Below, one piece after another: positions 1-8,654 of a DNA stretch of 56,639 bases. The DNA lies in assembly GCF_013299165.1 (NCBI RefSeq), contig NZ_JAAFKD010000038.1:1-56639 (forward strand). Reading direction: 5' to 3'. This stretch comes from Microcoleus sp. bin38.metabat.b11b12b14.051 (GTDB lineage: Bacteria; Cyanobacteriota; Cyanobacteriia; Cyanobacteriales; Microcoleaceae). Below the pieces are notes generated by a model, which had not been told where the DNA came from, did not search any database, and saw only the letters and a list, made by a program, of their open reading frames with translations. The number at the start of each line of letters is the position of its first letter. The first letter of the stretch is position 1. Position numbers and translations under genes: made by a program.

Positions 1-89
1 CATCAAAAAATGTGGGTGGAAACCCCGTCCTTCTAGGACGGCTTTACAATTGACTTGTGCTTTCACGCTTTAACTGTTAAGCTGTAAAA
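1..89 (+). mobile_element. Left end of TnpB (IS200/IS605-type) element
   Basis: The 89 bases before tnpB hold a short hairpin, CCGTCC-TTCT-AGGACGG at about 27-44, as expected for the subterminal left end of an IS605-family element. The true boundary and any target-adjacent motif may lie outside the window. Confidence 0.5.
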
Positions 90-1256
90 ATGAAACTCAA
101 GGCATTCAAGTACCGATTTTATCCAACGCCAGAGCAAGAAACCTTGTTGCGGCGAACGATGGGCTGTGCGCGTCTTGTCTACAACAAAGCCTTGTCTGTA
201 AGGACAGATGCTTGGTACAAAGACAAAAAACGCATTGGGTATAATGAATCTTCTACCATGCTGACTCAATGGAAGAAAGAGGAAGACCTCTCTTTTCTGA
301 ATGAGGTTAGCTGTGTTCCACTCCAACAAGGCTTGAGACACCTTCAGACTGCCTTTACCAACTTCTTTGCGGGTCGGACTAAATACCCAAACTTCAAGAA
401 GAAAAGTAGCGGCGGAAGTGCTGAATTTACGAAATCGGCTTTTAAGTGGAAAGATGGTCAAGTTTTCTTGGCTAAATCTCCGGTTGCTTTGCCGATTCGA
501 TGGAGTCGCTCTATACCAGAGGGGTGTGAACCTTCTACTATCACGGTCAAATTGTCCCCTTCGGGTCGCTGGACTGTTTCGATGGTGGTTGAGGTAGACA
601 TTCAACCATTGCCAAAGTCGCCCAATCAAATTGGGATTGACCTTGGCATTACCAGTTTGATTGCTTTGAGTACGGGCGAAAAAGTTGCTAACCCCAAAGC
701 GTTCAAAGCAAAGCGGGCTAAACTCCGCAAAGCTCAAAAAGCACTTTCTCGCAAGACAAAAGGCTCGAACAATCGGTACAAAGCCCGATTGAAAGTGGCT
801 AAAGTCCATGGGTCGATTAATGACGCTAGGCAAGATTTCCTTCACAAGTTGACGACTCGGTTGGTGCGTGAAAACCAAACCATCGCCGTTGAAGATTTGG
901 CTGTGAAGAATATGGTGAAGAATCGGAAACTTGCCCTGAGCATCAGCGATGCGAGTTGGGGTGAGTTGGTGAGACAGCTTGAATACAAGTGCGACTGGTA
1001 TGGTCGCACCTTGATCGAGATTGACCGATGGTTTCCGAGTTCTAAACGATGTGGACATTGTGGTCACGTTGTTGAAAAGTTGCCTCTGAATATCCGGGAA
1101 TGGTCTTGCCCTAAATGTGGGACAAACCACGACCGCGATGTAAATGCAGCAAATAACATTTTGGCGGCTGGGCTAGCCGTTTCAGTCTGTGGAGCGACCG
1201 TAAGACCAGAACAGAGTAAATCTGTGAAGGCGGGTGCTACGAAGCAGAAAACCTAA
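90..1256 (+). CDS. tnpB: TnpB, RNA-guided endonuclease of an IS200/IS605-type element
   Basis: Full-length TnpB/OrfB (388 aa; family about 370-420). The RuvC-like site is complete by eye: D184 in GIDLGIT, E268 in VEDLAVKNM and D350 in DRDVNAANN. A zinc finger has Cys 321, 324, 340 and 343. The N-terminus (KAFKYRFYPTPEQ) is the usual family start. No tnpA tyrosine transposase lies beside it, so this is a solitary TnpB element that would need TnpA in trans. Family knowledge: TnpB is a programmable nuclease guided by an RNA transcribed from the 3' end of the gene through the right end. The start has no strong ribosome-binding site but matches the family. The copy looks intact and possibly active. 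Confidence 0.93.
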   Translation: MKLKAFKYRFYPTPEQETLLRRTMGCARLVYNKALSVRTDAWYKDKKRIGYNESSTMLTQWKKEEDLSFLNEVSCVPLQQGLRHLQTAFTNFFAGRTKYPNFKKKSSGGSAEFTKSAFKWKDGQVFLAKSPVALPIRWSRSIPEGCEPSTITVKLSPSGRWTVSMVVEVDIQPLPKSPNQIGIDLGITSLIALSTGEKVANPKAFKAKRAKLRKAQKALSRKTKGSNNRYKARLKVAKVHGSINDARQDFLHKLTTRLVRENQTIAVEDLAVKNMVKNRKLALSISDASWGELVRQLEYKCDWYGRTLIEIDRWFPSSKRCGHCGHVVEKLPLNIREWSCPKCGTNHDRDVNAANNILAAGLAVSVCGATVRPEQSKSVKAGATKQKT

Positions 1257-1305
1257 GAAGTGATTCTTAGAATCCCCGTCTCTTCAGAGCGGGGAGTATG
1301 TCAAC
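1257..1305 (+). mobile_element. Right end of TnpB element, putative omega-RNA 3' hairpin
   Basis: Just after the tnpB stop comes the hairpin CCCCG-(TCTCTTCAG)-AGCGGGG at about 1273-1294, followed by AGTATGTCAAC. Such a GC-rich hairpin at the right end is the scaffold part of the guide (omega/reRNA) RNA in this family. Where the element ends, and so where the guide would start, is inferred only. Confidence 0.5.
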
Positions 1306-1317
1306 AGAAAGATAAGA

Positions 1318-1492
1318 CCGGGCGGTTGAAACCGCGTCGATACAGACAAAACCCGCGACTCGACTTCGCTCGCCGAACACCTCCGCGGGTTGAAGAGCAA
1401 GCCGTTAAAATATGTTATCTATCTTCAGTCCGCGGAGGCGGACATGGTTTGTGTAGACGCGGTTTCAACCGCCGTCTATTCTCGCCATTTGA
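1318..1492. repeat. MITE-like palindromic repeat with GGCGGTTGAAACCGCG ends
   Basis: A segment of about 175 bp begins with GGCGGTTGAAACCGCGTC and ends with its near inverse complement (GACGCGGTTTCAACCGCC). Inner inverted parts are CCTCCGCGGGTTGAAG and CTTCAGTCCGCGGAGG. A shorter copy lies at about 26487-26538. It has no coding capacity. The right end reaches the stop codon of the adjacent minus-strand thioredoxin-like gene. Confidence 0.7.
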
Positions 1493-2012
1493 CAGAACAA
1501 CCGATCGCCTCTGTACTAGAAGGCTCTATCGATTTGTCATTCAGCAGTTGCTCGATCGCGCTCCGCAAATACGAAACCTGCACCGCCCCCGCATCGTCGG
1601 CGTTGTCGTCTATTGAACCTTTATAGCGCAATCTGCCATCTCGGTCTAACAAAAAAACCTCTGGCGTTTGAGAAGCTCCAAAACTTTCTGCGACATCTTG
1701 AGCAACATCTCTGATATACGGGAAGTTGAGCTGATTTTCTGTCGCAAAAATTTTCATGTTTTCAAAGCTGTCATCTGGGTACTGGTTGGCGTCGTTAGCA
1801 TTAATCCCAATTAAAGTAACACCTCGATCTTGAAAATCTGCTTGCAGTGCTTTGAGGCGATCGAGATACAACTGCACGTAAGGGCAATGATTGCACATAA
1901 ATACTACCCCGATCGCTCGAAATTTTTCTAAGTAGCGAGCTAAATGGTGAACTTCTTCGTCAACTCCCGGCAGTTCAAAATCGGGAGCGTAGCTGTTAAT
2001 CGGAGTACCCAT
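1476..2012 (-). CDS. Thioredoxin-fold, AhpC/TSA-like redox protein
   Basis: A 178-aa cytoplasmic protein with no signal peptide. It starts like a peroxiredoxin/ResA fold (GTPINSYAPDFELPGVD). The redox motif CNHCPYV lies at residues 40-46, a CxxC-type site where cyanobacterial thioredoxin-family proteins carry it. Later parts (LIGINANDANQYPDDSFENM, then a TPEVFLLD cis-proline strand) are typical of this group. The likely role is thiol-disulfide or peroxide chemistry; the substrate is not shown. The last residues (VKWRE, then TAG) run into the MITE-like repeat at 1318-1492, so the repeat may have supplied the stop and trimmed the C-terminus. Start ATG at 2012. Confidence 0.85.
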   Translation of the reverse strand: MGTPINSYAPDFELPGVDEEVHHLARYLEKFRAIGVVFMCNHCPYVQLYLDRLKALQADFQDRGVTLIGINANDANQYPDDSFENMKIFATENQLNFPYIRDVAQDVAESFGASQTPEVFLLDRDGRLRYKGSIDDNADDAGAVQVSYLRSAIEQLLNDKSIEPSSTEAIGCSVKWRE

Positions 2013-2163
2013 TGTTTCTATTTATAAGTTTATGTTTGCAGCAGGTGAACAGCAGTATTTGCTACCCTTAAAAATGACAAGACACACGATTAAAATTGGC
2101 TGTTTTTGGGGCGAGCTTCATTCTCGCCTTGCTAACAGCCTGTTTTGATTCGTGGTTGGCGAT

Positions 2164-3093
2164 TTATTCCTCGTTTTGCTTGAGCCAACCTTGGGCTACG
2201 GCTTGGTATCCAATCATTTTGTATGCTAATTTGGCAGCGGTAAATTCTGAAACTACAGAATCTACTAGAGGTGCTAGTTCCATAATGTCACAGCCAATTA
2301 CTTGGTAAGACTCGAAGACGCGGCGCAAAAATCCGGTGAGCGAATACCAATTTAACCCGCCCGGTTCAGGTGTGCCAACTCCTGGAATTAATGTCGGATC
2401 GATGCCGTCTAGGTCGATCGTCAAAAATACTCGTTTTGTTTTTATACTAGCAATTGCGCGATCGGCCCAATCCGGTTGAGTCGCAATTTCCCTAGCTCGA
2501 AACACGTTTAGCTGTTTGGCTTTAATCAAGTCGGCTTCTTCCTTGCAGATAGCCCGAATCCCGATTTGCAGTGTCGGTAAGCCCATATCTACAACCCGCC
2601 GCATCACACAGGCGTGGTTGTGGATCGAGCCTTCGTATTCGTGGCGCAAGTCGCCGTGGGCGTCGATTTGCACGACTGTGAAGGGTTCATCCGGGTATGC
2701 TTGGCGGTAGCCTTCGACAACGCCGGCGGTGATGCTGTGCTCGCCTCCGAGGGAGATCACAAATTTATTTTCGGTAATTAGCTGGTGTACGGTTTGTTGC
2801 GTGACTCGCAGCATTTCTGAGGATGAAACTGGTTGGCTGTTGCGGGTATCGGCGATCGGCAATGCTGTATAAATGCCCACATCATAGCAAACTTCCGAAT
2901 CTAGTTCTTCGTCGTAGCATTCGAGTTGGTGTGAAGCTTCTAGCAGTTTTGCCGGCCCGTTTTCGCAGCCTCGGCGGTAGGTGGTGGTTGCTTCGTAGGG
3001 AATTGGCAAGATTACTACTTTGGCTGTGTCGTAGTCGGGTACAATTTCGGAACCGAGAAATGGTACGACAACTGTTGAGATGATCGTTGGCAT
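2164..3093 (-). CDS. speB: Agmatinase-family ureohydrolase
   Basis: A 309-aa arginase/agmatinase superfamily enzyme. The binuclear metal-site motifs are all present: GGEHS, DAHGDLR and TIDLDGIDP, with the later motif GTPEPGG. Length and N-terminal organisation fit agmatinase (agmatine to putrescine plus urea) rather than the longer cyanobacterial guanidine hydrolases. Family members differ in substrate, however, so agmatine is inferred. It is cytoplasmic. It is transcribed toward the thioredoxin-like gene with about 150 bp between, so an operon is possible but not shown. Start ATG at 3093. Confidence 0.85.
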   Translation of the reverse strand: MPTIISTVVVPFLGSEIVPDYDTAKVVILPIPYEATTTYRRGCENGPAKLLEASHQLECYDEELDSEVCYDVGIYTALPIADTRNSQPVSSSEMLRVTQQTVHQLITENKFVISLGGEHSITAGVVEGYRQAYPDEPFTVVQIDAHGDLRHEYEGSIHNHACVMRRVVDMGLPTLQIGIRAICKEEADLIKAKQLNVFRAREIATQPDWADRAIASIKTKRVFLTIDLDGIDPTLIPGVGTPEPGGLNWYSLTGFLRRVFESYQVIGCDIMELAPLVDSVVSEFTAAKLAYKMIGYQAVAQGWLKQNEE

Positions 3094-3177
3094 AGGGGAA
3101 ATTTCTATAAGGCAAAAAATTCAGCATCTTTAATGGTGGCATAATAGCGGCTCTAACTGCAAAGGAAGAAGAAAGAG

Positions 3178-3214
3178 GATTTAACCGCAGAGAGCGCAGA
3201 GGGCGCAGAGAGTG
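3178..3214. repeat. CGCAGAG-type short repeat
   Basis: This tract (AACCGCAGAGAGCGCAGAGG with a further GCGCAGAGAG) is a dispersed short repeat. Its reverse complement (CCTCTGCGCCCTCTGCGCCC followed by TCTGCGGTT) occurs at 31410-31440. It is non-coding and lies between the agmatinase and hydrolase genes. Confidence 0.6.
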
Positions 3215-3331
3215 TGAAGGGAAGAGGGAAGGTTTGCGATTTATGTTTTAGTGGTTGCCTCGAATTGCGATACGGTTTGTAGTAAGGACTAAGAGTCCTT
3301 CTCTTTCTTGAATTTTCACTTTTTTACTTCT

Positions 3332-4231
3332 ATGACTTCTTCTACGTTAACTGCTGTTGCGCCTCAAACCTGGATGTGGAGAGGCTTTCCGATTTGCTAC
3401 CAGACTGCGGGAACTCAGGGCCCTGCGGTGGTGTTTGTCCACGGTTTTGGTGCGTCTTGGGGCCACTGGCGCAAGAATTTGCCGGCGTTGGCTGCTGATT
3501 GTCGCTGTTTTGCGATCGATCTTATCGGTTTTGGCGGTTCTGCTAAGCCTGCGCCTAAGCTGGAGATTGACTACACTTTTGAAACTTGGGGAGAGTTGAT
3601 TGCTGATTTTTGTCGGGAGGTTGCTGGCGGGCCTGCTTTTTTGGTGGGAAATTCGATCGGCTGTGTGGCAATTATGCAAGCCGCTGTTGATTTTCCCGAC
3701 ATTGCTTCTGGTGTAATTTTACTCAATTGTTCCCTGCGCTTGTTGCACGATCGCAAACGCGCCGAAATGCCTTGGTATCGCAGTTTTGGCGCTCCAATTG
3801 CACAAAAAGTTTTAAATGTCAAGTGGATTAGTCAACTATTTTTTAAACAATTAGCGACGCCGAATACAGTAAAAAAAGTGCTTTTGGAAGCTTATCACCG
3901 CCCGGAAGCTGTCACTGACGAGCTGGTAAATATGCTGCTGGAACCTGCTAAAGACAGTGGCGCAGTTGATGTATTTGTGGCATTTATCAGCTATTCTCAA
4001 GGCCCTTTACCGGAGGATTTGTTACCGCGTTTGAACTGTCCTGCTTTGATTGTGTGGGGTGCAAATGACCCTTGGGAGCCGATCGCCTTGGGGCGGGAAT
4101 TAGCCAATTTTCCGGCTGTGGAAAAGTTTATTTCCCTCGAAGGAGTGGGCCACTGTCCGCAGGATGAAGCGCCGGAATTGGTCAATCCTATTTTACTTGA
4201 TTGGATTTTGGGGCGATCGGCCTTGGCATAA
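3332..4231 (+). CDS. Alpha/beta hydrolase
   Basis: An alpha/beta-hydrolase fold protein, 299 aa from the ATG at 3332. An in-frame TTG at 3308 would add eight residues but is less likely. The oxyanion segment VFVHGFGASWGHW, the nucleophile elbow GNSIG, the acid in WGANDPWEP and the histidine in GVGHCPQDEAPE form a complete catalytic set. This sub-type resembles plant-like chloroplast hydrolases and cyanobacterial esterases. No signal peptide is seen, so it is probably cytoplasmic. The substrate cannot be told from sequence. It is monocistronic. Confidence 0.85.
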   Translation: MTSSTLTAVAPQTWMWRGFPICYQTAGTQGPAVVFVHGFGASWGHWRKNLPALAADCRCFAIDLIGFGGSAKPAPKLEIDYTFETWGELIADFCREVAGGPAFLVGNSIGCVAIMQAAVDFPDIASGVILLNCSLRLLHDRKRAEMPWYRSFGAPIAQKVLNVKWISQLFFKQLATPNTVKKVLLEAYHRPEAVTDELVNMLLEPAKDSGAVDVFVAFISYSQGPLPEDLLPRLNCPALIVWGANDPWEPIALGRELANFPAVEKFISLEGVGHCPQDEAPELVNPILLDWILGRSALA

Positions 4232-4691
4232 AATCAGTCTGCGTCAGCTTGGCAATTAGCACCGCCGAAAGCTAACCTGAAGAAAACTTTTGAGTTTTGA
4301 GTTATGAGTTAAACAGTCCCCAATCCACAACTGTGGACTTAAAATTCATAACTCAAAGCTATATTACCAATTACTTGCCCTTTGATTGATTTTATGTTTG
4401 GGGAACCGCCAAGAAAGTTAGGAGATTCTTCAGTTGACTGTTGACAGTTAGCAAGAAGAGCTCTCGTCGAGGGGTTGACGCTTGACGCCAATCCGGGCAA
4501 CCTCTACCTGGAACCAAGAGGATTGCAGTCATGAATCGTCTGATTGTAATTTGTCGCTGACAGGCTTTTTGGTTATTTATGAAATATCAGAGGTAAATTG
4601 ATACTATTTTTTCTGGAAGCTTCATCTGTTACATTTGTTAGCAAATCTGTTGCCGAACATCCTTCTGTTGTGAACAATAACTTTGGTCGAT
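4232..4691. other. Intergenic region, no gene seen
   Basis: About 460 bp without a credible gene. It holds an imperfect inverted repeat (TGAGTTATGAGTTAAACAG near 4296 against CATAACTCAAAGC near 4346), which could end transcription of the hydrolase gene. A single CAGTTGACTGTTGACAG heptamer remnant lies near 4432-4448. The rest presumably holds the promoter of the kinase gene at 4692; no clear box stands out. Confidence 0.5.
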
Positions 4692-7376
4692 ATGGATAAC
4701 TTGAGCATCGACACTAAAACCCGCGCCGTCAAGCTGGGTTCAGAGTGTATAGACTTAAACAAAGAAGAATATATCGTGCTGCTGCTGTTGAGCAAGCACT
4801 ACGGCAAATATGTCGCACCGGGAGCGATTTTTAACGTGCTGTACAAGCGTCCTCCAACAGGTGACGAAGAGCAAATTATAGTCGATCGCATTTTTGAACT
4901 CAGGAGAAAATTAAAAGACAACGGCGACACACCGATTCTAATTCATACCGAACCAAACGGGAGCGGCAAATACGGCATTCTTGCAGTCGAAAGCCCCGTG
5001 CAAATCAACGGCGAAATTTTGCAGCCGCCGGAACCTAACCCTGAATATGAACAACTTTTAAACGGTCGCTACCGGGTGATTGAGAAACTCGGAGAAGGAG
5101 GTTTTGGCTTAACATTGCTCGCCGAAGATACGCAAATGCCTTCGCATCGGTGTTGCGTCATTAAGCAGCTAAAAAGCCAGACTGATAATCCTCAGATTGA
5201 CCAAAGGGTTCGAGAGCGTTTTTCTCAAGAAGCTGCTGTCTTGGAAAAGTTGGGTGAAGGACATTCTCAAATACCCAAACTCTACGGGCACTTTGAGGAA
5301 AATAATTTGTTTTTCTTGGCCTTAGAATGGATAGACGGGGAAACGCTCAACAACCGGGTAAAAGTTGCTGGTAAAATGAGCGAGGAGCAAGTTAAAGAAA
5401 TTATCGCTAGTTTGCTGCTAGTTTTGGATTATATACACGAAAACCAGATTATTCACCGAGATGTCAAACCGCAAAATATTATTTTGCGAAAGTCGGACGA
5501 TGAACCAGTCTTAATAGATTTTGGCGTGGTTAAGGAAACAATAGATCCTGCGGTAACTACTGGAGGAAATGATGTAACTATCTCTATTGGAACGCCGCAA
5601 TTTATGTCTCCGGAACAAGCCGCCGGTAGACCAGAATTTTCTAGCGATTTGTACAGTTTGGGATTGACTGCAATTTATTTGCTGACAGGAAAGTGGCCGC
5701 AGGATTTGGAAACTGACCCTCAAACTCGGGAGATGCTTTGGCAGAATCACGCATCTAAGGTGAGTATCAGATTTGCCGCAGTTCTGGATAAATCAATTAG
5801 GTTTCACCCGCGAGCTCGGTTCGCTAATGCTAAGGAAATGTTGGCGGCTTTGCAGGAGCCTACATCGGCTACTTTGGCACAGATTAACGATCAGGAAAGT
5901 TCAAAAAAAACTCCTAAAAAAAACTGGATTGTTTGTTTAATATTGATATTTTTAATGGCTTTAGGTACAGGGGCTTTTTTATTCAAAATAGAATTGATTA
6001 ATATCTTAAAAAATGCTGTACATTTGGCTGAGAGGAACCTGAATCCTAGCGTTTCTAAAATACCTAATTTACCCGGGGAAAATTCCCGGACTTCCTCGCC
6101 TGTAGATGTCAGTAGTTACATCAGTGCGGGCGATCGCATTTTGTTCGCTAGCACGGCTACTACTGACAAGCAAGCAGGAGTTCGCGCGATCGCCGCGGCT
6201 GACTTCAAAACGGCGATAAATAAGCTAGAAGCGGCTTTCCAAGTCGATCGCACTGACGCGGAAACTTTGATTTATCTCAACAACGCTCGACTCGGTACAG
6301 CACAAGCCCTGAAAATTGCCGCAGTAGTTCCGATTGGCGACAATCTCAGCGCGGCGGCGGAAATCTTGCGCGGGATAGCTCAAGCTCAAGATGAAGCAAT
6401 TAAGGCGGGAGTGCCTTTCAAGGTGGTAATTGCTGATGATGGTAATGATGAAAATCGGGCGCAGGCTATTGCGCGCAGTCTGATTGCAGATAGCAGTATT
6501 TTAGCAGTAGTCGGTCACGGCACCAGCAAAACTTCGATCGCAGTTGCTCCAATTTACACTCAAAATCAAATGGTGGCGATCGCACCTACGAGCACCAGCA
6601 TTGAGTTAGCAACGGTTCCGAAGCGCACCGACGGTGTGAACTATTTCTTTCGGACGATACCCAGCGACCAATTTACAGGTACTGCTTTAGCTCGCTATAT
6701 GTTAAGTAGCATGAAAAAAAGCACGGCTGCGGTTTTTTACAATGCCAAAAGTTCCTACAGCAAGTCGCTACAAACAGCTTTTTCTACTACTTTGATTTTG
6801 GAAGGCGGTCAAGTTGTTAAGCAAGTAGATTTGTCCGAACCAAATTCTACAGCACACCTGGCTGGGATTGAAGCAGATGTGCTGGTCTTGTTCCCGGATT
6901 CTGATACTGTAAATTCATCCTTAGAAATAGCTCGTAACAATCAAAAAGGTTTACCAATGATTGGCGGCGATGCTCTCTACAATACGGATTTATTAAAACA
7001 AAGTGGAGAAGTTTTGAGGGGGGCGGTAATTTCGGTTCCTTGGCATTTTGCTGATAGTAAAAGTCAAAATTTTGCACTGTTGGCTAAAAATTTGTGGGGA
7101 ATTGATGTTAACTGGCGGACGGCGATGAGTTACGATGCGGTGCAGGTGTTGCGGATGGGAAGGTCGATCGGCAAAATTGCTCCTTCTAACGGTCAAGCTG
7201 GGCGGGTGATGTTGGCGAAAACCTTGGCGCGTGAGGATTTTAAGGTTAGCGGTGCGACTGGGGAAATTAGATTTTTGTCGAGTGGCGATCGCAACAGCAA
7301 TGTAGTTCTTTTACAAATTGTACCCGATTCTAAATCAGGTGCAGGTTACGATTTTGCACCAATCAGTCGATTTTAG
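4692..7376 (+). CDS. Winged-helix / Ser-Thr kinase / TM / LivJ-like receptor protein
   Basis: 894 aa from the ATG at 4692; an in-frame TTG nine bases upstream is the alternative. Domains in order: an OmpR/ToxR-type winged-helix DNA-binding domain (about 1-97); a Hanks-type Ser/Thr kinase (about 126-390) with glycine loop LGEGGFG, IKQLK lysine, HRDVKPQN, DFG and GTPQFMSPEQ; one transmembrane helix (about 411-435); a short linker with a TPR-like helical pair (about 490-540); and a type I periplasmic-binding domain of the branched-chain amino-acid LivJ type (about 540-890). Kinase and DNA-binding domain should face the cytoplasm and the binding domain the periplasm. This suggests a one-protein receptor that senses a small ligand outside and acts by phosphorylation and/or DNA binding inside. 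Kinase catalytic residues look complete. Ligand, targets and DNA site are unknown. Confidence 0.9.
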   Translation: MDNLSIDTKTRAVKLGSECIDLNKEEYIVLLLLSKHYGKYVAPGAIFNVLYKRPPTGDEEQIIVDRIFELRRKLKDNGDTPILIHTEPNGSGKYGILAVESPVQINGEILQPPEPNPEYEQLLNGRYRVIEKLGEGGFGLTLLAEDTQMPSHRCCVIKQLKSQTDNPQIDQRVRERFSQEAAVLEKLGEGHSQIPKLYGHFEENNLFFLALEWIDGETLNNRVKVAGKMSEEQVKEIIASLLLVLDYIHENQIIHRDVKPQNIILRKSDDEPVLIDFGVVKETIDPAVTTGGNDVTISIGTPQFMSPEQAAGRPEFSSDLYSLGLTAIYLLTGKWPQDLETDPQTREMLWQNHASKVSIRFAAVLDKSIRFHPRARFANAKEMLAALQEPTSATLAQINDQESSKKTPKKNWIVCLILIFLMALGTGAFLFKIELINILKNAVHLAERNLNPSVSKIPNLPGENSRTSSPVDVSSYISAGDRILFASTATTDKQAGVRAIAAADFKTAINKLEAAFQVDRTDAETLIYLNNARLGTAQALKIAAVVPIGDNLSAAAEILRGIAQAQDEAIKAGVPFKVVIADDGNDENRAQAIARSLIADSSILAVVGHGTSKTSIAVAPIYTQNQMVAIAPTSTSIELATVPKRTDGVNYFFRTIPSDQFTGTALARYMLSSMKKSTAAVFYNAKSSYSKSLQTAFSTTLILEGGQVVKQVDLSEPNSTAHLAGIEADVLVLFPDSDTVNSSLEIARNNQKGLPMIGGDALYNTDLLKQSGEVLRGAVISVPWHFADSKSQNFALLAKNLWGIDVNWRTAMSYDAVQVLRMGRSIGKIAPSNGQAGRVMLAKTLAREDFKVSGATGEIRFLSSGDRNSNVVLLQIVPDSKSGAGYDFAPISRF

Positions 7377-7590
7377 ACTTCGACTTCGCTCAGTCGAACG
7401 ATTTTAGACTTCGACTTCGCTCAGTCGAACGATTTTAGATTGATATCATGTCGGCTCGAACTCGAACCACCACTATCAGATTGGTTCGAGGGTTCGGAAT
7501 GCGAGTCCTATGATTGTTAGGTTCGATCGTTCGGAATGCGATTCCTAGGATTGTTAGGTTCGATCGTTCGGAATGCGAGTCCTAGGGTAT
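7371..7590. repeat. Two short tandem repeats downstream of the receptor kinase
   Basis: First, a 31-bp unit (TTTTAGACTTCGACTTCGCT plus CAGTCGAACGA) starts at 7371 and 7402, with a third start at 7433 that breaks off. Second, a 37-bp unit beginning GTTCGATCGTTCGGAATGCG starts at 7484, 7521 and 7558 with slight changes. A palindromic GCGGACTAAAGTCCGCACTAC element follows at about 7592-7612. No gene is seen in 7377-7723. The AT-rich TATAATGTATTATA near 7690 could hold the promoter of the next gene. Confidence 0.75.
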
Positions 7591-7723
7591 TTGCGGACTA
7601 AAGTCCGCACTACAAACCAATTTTACTGTGAGGAGTTTAATGGATATAATTTGCTGGAAAATCTTGTGCTCGGCATCCCAGATTACCTCTATAATGTATT
7701 ATAATTGGTAATTAAATAAAAAA

Positions 7724-8614
7724 ATGAATAGTTCGATCGCGAGGCGCAACAACGTCAACATCCAGGGTAAAGGATCTCAAACCCTGATTTTTGCTCAAGG
7801 CTTCGGGACGGATCAAACAGCTTGGCGAAATCAGGTAGCAGCCTTGACACCCAACTACCGCATCGTACTATTTGACCACGTTGGGGCTGGAGATTCCGAT
7901 TTTTCTGCCTACAGCCCCCACCGCTACAGCAGCCTCCACAGCTATGCAGAAGATTTGCTAGAGCTGTGCAGTGAGTTAAATTTAACACATTGTAATTATA
8001 TCGGTCACTCGGTTAGCGCTATGATTGGTTTGTTAGGGACTTGCGTATAAATAAAATCCCAGCCATGCAATTGTCTTGTCGAAGGAGCAACCAAAGGATT
8101 GGTATAGTATTAAGCTGCAAGCGCCTTAGCAGCCGTAGCAGAGCCAAAACTCTTTAACAAGCTCGTATTTATTGGTGCATCTCCGCGTTATTTAAATGAC
8201 ACACCATACGTAGGAGGTTTCGATCGGGCAGACCTTGATAGCTTGTACGCGGCAATGTCGTCTAACTTCTACGCATGGGCTAGCGGTTTTGCCCCATTAA
8301 TGATGAGTCACCCAGAGCAGCCGGAATTAGCCGCCCACTTGGCCAAGACTCTGATAGCTATCCGCCCAGATATAGCCCAAGCTGTGATTAAGGTGATTTT
8401 TGAGTCGGATTATCGATCGCAATTACCGCAGCTAAAAGTACCGACACTGATTATCCAATCGAAGCACGACCCCGCCGTACCTGTGGATGTAGGCCGATAT
8501 ATGAATCAAAAAATACTCAACAGTCAACTGATAGAAATAGATGCGCGGGGTCATTTTCCCCACATCAGCGCACCAGGGACAATCACGCGGGCGATCGCCT
8601 CGTTTATTTCGTAG
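7724..8614 (+). pseudogene. RsbQ-like alpha/beta hydrolase, interrupted by a 90-bp element
   Basis: Two halves in the same frame, 7724-8032 and about 8126-8614, together encode an intact RsbQ/KAI2-type hydrolase of about 265 aa. The first half has FAQGFGTDQTAW and the nucleophile elbow GHSVSA. The second half has the acid in SKHDPAVP and the histidine in GHFPHISAPG. Between them sits a 93-bp insertion (element plus 3-bp duplication) that keeps the frame but brings a TAA after GTCV. Removing it rejoins GLL to AAVAEPKLF, as in the family. The gene lies 40 bp before a PAS-containing cyclase. In Bacillus, RsbQ works with the PAS domain of RsbP, so the pair probably formed a signalling unit. As it stands the gene is broken unless the element is lost. 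Confidence 0.85.
8036..8125. mobile_element. 90-bp MITE-like insertion with TTA target duplication
   Basis: The insertion is flanked by TTA at 8033-8035 and 8126-8128. Its ends are imperfect inverted repeats: GGGACTTGCGTATAAATA on the left, and GGCGCTTGCAGCTTAATA read inward from the right (12 of 18 match). It has no coding capacity. It splits the RsbQ-like gene, and precise removal of element plus one TTA restores the frame. Confidence 0.75.
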
Positions 8615-8654
8615 CACTAAAAATCAATCAAAATTGAAAAATTAAAAATTAATA

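Noticed and set aside
63..1130. Minus-strand 355-aa open frame opposite tnpB
   Set aside because: It is the antisense of a clear TnpB gene and shows no domain of its own.
1260..1626. Plus-strand open frames after tnpB
   Set aside because: They run through the MITE-like repeat and antisense of the thioredoxin-like gene.
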